This document shows, in pieces, positions 60,530 through 64,000 of a DNA stretch of 64,000 nt. The notes under the pieces are model-generated. The model did no database searches. It was given only the letters and a program-made list of their open reading frames with translations, and was not told where the DNA came from. Both the position numbers and the translations under genes were made by a program. Position 1 is the stretch's first letter, and each line of letters opens with the position of its first letter. The stretch covers positions 27,438-91,437 of the forward strand of contig PABI01000068.1 of assembly GCA_002699125.1 (NCBI GenBank), in the 5' to 3' direction. The stretch comes from Anaerolineaceae bacterium. GTDB lineage: Bacteria; Chloroflexota; Anaerolineae; Promineifilales; Promineifilaceae.

Positions 60530-61057
60530 TTACTTGCGGTCGTGCTCTTCATATCCCAGGGTGGAATAGGTTTGTATCAGCGAGCTGTTGGCACTATTTC
60601 CAGAACTTAAAGTCACCATCCCGGTTAAATCTCGCGTGTACCAGCCAATGGACGAATTAACCGTCAATTTGCCATTTTTGCCCTGGCTGCTGAAATGCAG
60701 CACCAACTGTTCATATCGCCCTAGCAAATTATGATTGTTTTCAATCGCGACAAACACCTGGTCAATCAGATCGGGCGGATGCGGAGCAGGGAATGTGTTG
60801 AGAATATCTTGGACCAGTGCCTTAATGGGCCACGTATCTAGCCCATCGTCATGATCGATGCTGGTCGATCCTTTTTTTGTAGGGGATTCATCAATTTGAA
60901 TATTTTCCCAGATGCGGGCCTGCAGCCCAACGCTCACGGTTTGCACACGGCCGTTTTCATACAAAATCGTCATCTGGTCATCTTCAAACGCTAACACTTC
61001 ATATGTGCCAATGCGATTGCGATACTGCTCGCCGACTTCAAAGGGATTGTCCAACAT
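60530..61057 (-). CDS. Unknown 175-residue protein
   Basis: Start at 61057 follows AAAGGA; an upstream in-frame start at 61111 is less likely. The first 50 residues form a small beta domain (FEVGEQYRNRIGTYEVLAFE, MTILYENGRVQTVSV) that I have the impression recurs in hypothetical proteins of filamentous bacteria. After a polar linker, residues about 85-145 are helical (IKALVQDILNTFPAPHPP). No catalytic motif, no signal. Function unknown. Confidence 0.6.
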   Translation of the reverse strand: MLDNPFEVGEQYRNRIGTYEVLAFEDDQMTILYENGRVQTVSVGLQARIWENIQIDESPTKKGSTSIDHDDGLDTWPIKALVQDILNTFPAPHPPDLIDQVFVAIENNHNLLGRYEQLVLHFSSQGKNGKLTVNSSIGWYTRDLTGMVTLSSGNSANSSLIQTYSTLGYEEHDRK

Positions 61058-61218
61058 GTTTTTTATCCTTTGGCACTGATTGCACTTTTGACCTTGCTGT
61101 CTGTCCACCACCGGTTGGTAACTCAGAGTAGATTTGACCCAAAGGGTTTCTCAAAATAGTTTCCAGTGCCATCGCTTTTCTGGAAACCCTTCAGGTCTTT
61201 ACTTCCGCGACTGATTGA

Positions 61219-63336
61219 TCAAGAAAACGAGATACGGCGCAATGTTTGGGCATTAATGGCGACAATGATGGTGCTTAGCGACATCACCAGAGCACCCACC
61301 GCTGGGGGCATGTTAATGCCCCACGGAGCCAACACCCCTGCCGCCAGTGGGATGGCAATGATATTATACCCGGCCGCCCACCAGATGTTTTGCACCATCT
61401 TGCGCTGGCTGGCCCGACTCAACTCAATAATTTTCACCACGTCCAGCGGATTAGACTGTACCAAAATCAACCCGGCAGATTCCACCGCCACGTCGGTGCC
61501 GCTGCCAATGGCAATGCCAATGTCGGCCCGGGTCAGGGCCGGCGCGTCGTTGACGCCATCACCCACCATCGCTACCTTTTTCCCCTGCTTTTGCAGCTCG
61601 CTTACCTTTTTGTCTTTGTCTTCCGGCAGAACCTCGGCAAAGTAACGGTCGATGTTGAGCTCGGCAGCGACGGCTTTGGCCACGTCCTCACTGTCGCCCG
61701 TAAGCATGGCCACTTCGATGCCCATCTCATGCAGCTTCTGGATCGCTTGCCGACTTTCCTCGCGAATGACGTCGGCCAGGGCAAAGGCAGCGATGACCGC
61801 TTCATCACGAATCAGATAAATGACAGCTTGCCCTTTCTCACCGGCTTCCTGGCTAAAGTTGGCAATGGCATCTGGCAGTTGAATTTCTAAATGTTCCAGT
61901 AAGCGAGGACCTCCGGCGTAAACGGCCGTTCCATCCACCATCCCCTGCACCCCACGACCTTTCAACGCTTCAAAGTCGCTCACAGAGGTTGGTTCAACGT
62001 CGCGTTCCTGGGCGGCAGCCACAATTGCCTGGGCGATGACATGCTCAGAATCGCTTTCTAGACCGGCTGCCAATGCCAAGGCATCCTCTTCAGAGGTGCC
62101 ATCCTCAACAATGAAATCGACCACACCCTGCTCTCCTTTGGTCAGCGTGCCGGTTTTGTCAAAGATGATGGTGTCCAGTTCGCGAGCCGCTTCCAGCGCC
62201 AGCCGGTCCCGCACCAAAATGCCGTTGCGGGCCGAGATGGCCGTGGTCAATGCTACCACGAGCGGCACGGCCAGACCCAGCGCATGAGGACAGGCAATCA
62301 CCAAAACGGTGACAACCCGCTTCAACACTTCCACGTCAAAACCGGTGGCGATGATCCAGATAACGGCCGTTAATGCCGCCGCCGCCAAAGCCGCATAAAA
62401 CAGATACGCTGCCGCCCGGTCGGCCAGAAGTTGCGTTTTGGATTTGCTTTCTTGCGCTTCTTTCACCAGCCGCATGATGCCGGAGAGCGCCGTATCGTCG
62501 CCTGTCGCCGTCACTTCGATGCGCAGGCTGCCGCTGCCCTCGTTTACCGTGCCGCCAATAGCCTGGCTGCCCGGCTCCTTTTTCACCAGCTTGGACTCAC
62601 CGGTGATCATCGCTTCATTGATATCGGAGCGGCCATCGTAAACCTCGCCGTCTGCCGGAATGGTTGCGCCGGGACGTACCAGCACCTTGTCCCCTGTCTG
62701 TAATTCAGAAACCGGCACTTTTTCCGTGTCGCCCTCGGCTCCAATGCGCTCGGCTTCGTCGGGCATCAGCTTGGCCAGTTCATCCAGCGCGCCAGACGCC
62801 TGACGCACGCTGCGCATCTCCATCCAGTGGCCCAGCAGCATCACGTCAATCAACGTCACTAGCTCCCAAAAGAAGCTCTCGCCCAAATCAACAAACAGAG
62901 TGGCGATGCTGTAAACAAAGGCAACGGTGATCGCCAGGGAAATAAGGGTCATCATGCCTGGCTGCCGATCACGCAGTTCCCAGGTTGCCATTTGCAGGAA
63001 GGGCAGGCCGCCGTAGACAAAAACCACGACTGACAGCACCGGCGTGATCCATTCACTGCCGGGGAAGGTGGGGGCAGTGTACCCTAGCCAGCCTTGAATC
63101 GCTGAGCTAAAAAAGAGAACGGGAAGGCTCAGAACCAGCGACACCCAAAAGCGATCACGAAACATGATTTCGTGCCCGGCATGGCTGCCGTGGCCACCAT
63201 GACTACCGTGGTCGTTATGTTCCTTATGCTGTTCATGTTCGCTATGCTGATTATGATCATGCTGCTGGGCTTTATGCCCTTTCTGATGTTGGGAGTGATC
63301 CATTTCTTTATGGTTTTCGTGCGATTTTTCGGTCAT
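61219..63336 (-). CDS. copB: CopB-type heavy-metal P-type ATPase
   Basis: 705 residues. A His-rich N-terminal tail (about 60 residues, HxxH-type) instead of CxxC heavy-metal domains. The ion-binding membrane motif is CPH ([14 protein letters not shown]), which marks the CopB/P1B-3 group that exports Cu, rather than CPC of CopA. Phosphorylation motif [11 protein letters not shown] lies near 391, with TGES, the HP-type motif region and [10 protein letters not shown]. The upstream 206-residue gene stops 12 nt before its start, so they form an operon. Export of copper, silver or similar ions is likely. Confidence 0.92.
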   Translation of the reverse strand: MTEKSHENHKEMDHSQHQKGHKAQQHDHNQHSEHEQHKEHNDHGSHGGHGSHAGHEIMFRDRFWVSLVLSLPVLFFSSAIQGWLGYTAPTFPGSEWITPVLSVVVFVYGGLPFLQMATWELRDRQPGMMTLISLAITVAFVYSIATLFVDLGESFFWELVTLIDVMLLGHWMEMRSVRQASGALDELAKLMPDEAERIGAEGDTEKVPVSELQTGDKVLVRPGATIPADGEVYDGRSDINEAMITGESKLVKKEPGSQAIGGTVNEGSGSLRIEVTATGDDTALSGIMRLVKEAQESKSKTQLLADRAAAYLFYAALAAAALTAVIWIIATGFDVEVLKRVVTVLVIACPHALGLAVPLVVALTTAISARNGILVRDRLALEAARELDTIIFDKTGTLTKGEQGVVDFIVEDGTSEEDALALAAGLESDSEHVIAQAIVAAAQERDVEPTSVSDFEALKGRGVQGMVDGTAVYAGGPRLLEHLEIQLPDAIANFSQEAGEKGQAVIYLIRDEAVIAAFALADVIREESRQAIQKLHEMGIEVAMLTGDSEDVAKAVAAELNIDRYFAEVLPEDKDKKVSELQKQGKKVAMVGDGVNDAPALTRADIGIAIGSGTDVAVESAGLILVQSNPLDVVKIIELSRASQRKMVQNIWWAAGYNIIAIPLAAGVLAPWGINMPPAVGALVMSLSTIIVAINAQTLRRISFS

Positions 63337-63348
63337 TGTGGTTACCTC

Positions 63349-63969
63349 TCATAGATTTTTGTAATTGGTTTCGGTAAGGTCCGCTTGCTGTAGCTGCGGG
63401 CGGATGTGGTGACAATATTGAATGTTGGTGACCACCAGAATGCGGCTGCCGGGATTGTTCTCCGCCACGCGCCGAGCTGCCTGTGACAGCTGCTCGATGT
63501 GGGCATGGTAGGCATGATTGACCTGGCTGCCAGACAGCGTTCGGGCCAGACCGTACAACACATTGCCCAGCTCGTGCCGCCAGCCCTGGTTGATGGCATC
63601 TGGGCCAGGGGCTGTGGCTTGTATCCAGGCGAGCAGCGTTCGTACCCAGCCGATAAGCACGCCACGCCAGCCAACGGCCGTTGCCTGCGGCATCATCTGG
63701 GAGCCACCAATGGGCACCACCACAATGTCCGTCTGTTCAGCCAGGGGCAAAAGCGCCTGGCTGTACTCGGCAGGTAAGCTGCTGAAATCCTGCTGCTGCC
63801 ACTGCTCCAGGCTGATGTCCAGGCAGAGTAAGTCAGGATGAATCTTGGCCACCAGATCGACCAGGGCTGTCAGATCGTAGGGCAGCGGGTCGCGATGAAA
63901 CTCTGCCAGGGTGCCCAGAACCGCAATCTGGGTTGGATTTTCTGCTTCGTTTTTGTCAACACGTTCCAT
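63349..63969 (-). CDS. Unknown 206-residue protein, first gene of the copB operon
   Basis: No family recognised. It starts with a beta-strand IAVLGTLAEFHRD, then YDLTALVDLVAKIHPDLLCLDI and DIVVVPIGGSQMMPQA, a possible Rossmann-like alpha/beta fold. The 60 residues that follow contain one hydrophobic stretch (AVGWRGVLIGWVRTLLAW), and the rest is helical. The layout recalls TraB/ChaN-type proteins, but I do not see their signature Glu and His pattern, so I leave it unassigned. A role with CopB is inferred from the 12-nt spacing. Confidence 0.55.
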   Translation of the reverse strand: MERVDKNEAENPTQIAVLGTLAEFHRDPLPYDLTALVDLVAKIHPDLLCLDISLEQWQQQDFSSLPAEYSQALLPLAEQTDIVVVPIGGSQMMPQATAVGWRGVLIGWVRTLLAWIQATAPGPDAINQGWRHELGNVLYGLARTLSGSQVNHAYHAHIEQLSQAARRVAENNPGSRILVVTNIQYCHHIRPQLQQADLTETNYKNL

Positions 63970-64000
63970 AAGTCTATGATAGGCGGCTCTTGCCGTGACC

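Noticed and set aside
1..64000. tRNA, rRNA, prophage, secretion or defence islands
   Set aside because: I looked through the gaps and gene products and found none that I could support.

Overview
This window reads as a chromosomal segment of a Chloroflexota bacterium, most likely an Anaerolineae-type filament. That placement is an inference from gene content: a DnaB-DnaD-DnaC-type replication set, many lipoproteins with Pro/Thr/Glu-rich linkers, DUF3179, SBBP and META-domain proteins, a CIRCE-controlled groESL, and mid-GC composition. I see no transposase, integrase, phage gene, CRISPR array, tRNA or rRNA. Genes are dense and mostly in short runs on alternating strands.

Layout. 1-3.2 kb: partial pyrimidine-nucleoside phosphorylase, a deaminase-CYTH fusion and an SCP2 protein. 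3.3-9.6 kb: a structured-RNA candidate, then three consecutive paralogous glycoside-hydrolase-like surface proteins. 9.6-18 kb: CopD-like protein, sugar transferase, RNase Z, ATP-grasp enzyme, VOC protein, stand-alone glycogen-binding-type domain, DUF3179 lipoprotein and DUF6159 membrane protein. 18-28 kb: cold-shock protein, SlyD, META lipoprotein, class A PBP, MscS channel, isocitrate dehydrogenase and a zinc-ribbon membrane protein. 28-31.8 kb: NAL1-like protease, HExxH lipoprotein and bifunctional-nuclease-family protein. 32-35.5 kb: the replication cluster, with dnaB, a DnaD-like gene and a loader carrying two AAA+ domains. 35.5-45.9 kb: LysM protein, PgeF, FtsK, PHP phosphoesterase, aldo/keto reductase, UbiE/MenG and an MBL hydrolase. 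46-46.9 kb: a DsbA-like lipoprotein whose first catalytic Cys codon is an in-frame TGA, followed by a hairpin that looks like a bacterial SECIS. I read this as a selenoprotein. 47-54.6 kb: response regulator, HAD phosphatase, F420-type reductase, acyl-reductase-like SDR, acetyltransferase, two GT2 glycosyltransferases and a TPR protein. 54.6-56.8 kb: groES-groEL behind two CIRCE operators. 57-64 kb: TPR protein, SBBP beta-propeller surface protein, small unknown protein and a CopB-type P-type ATPase with an unknown upstream partner.

Two sequence-level patterns run through the window. First, the palindromic octamer ACGGCCGT occurs about 105 times by hand count, against about one expected by chance. 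It lies mostly inside genes, where it encodes Thr-Ala-Val, Asn-Gly-Arg or Arg-Pro, and resembles the HIP1 palindrome of cyanobacteria. Second, many intergenic gaps hold an imperfect palindrome built from short, quasi-tandem phrases drawn from a limited vocabulary. Several gene stops and at least one apparent promoter -35 box lie inside these elements.
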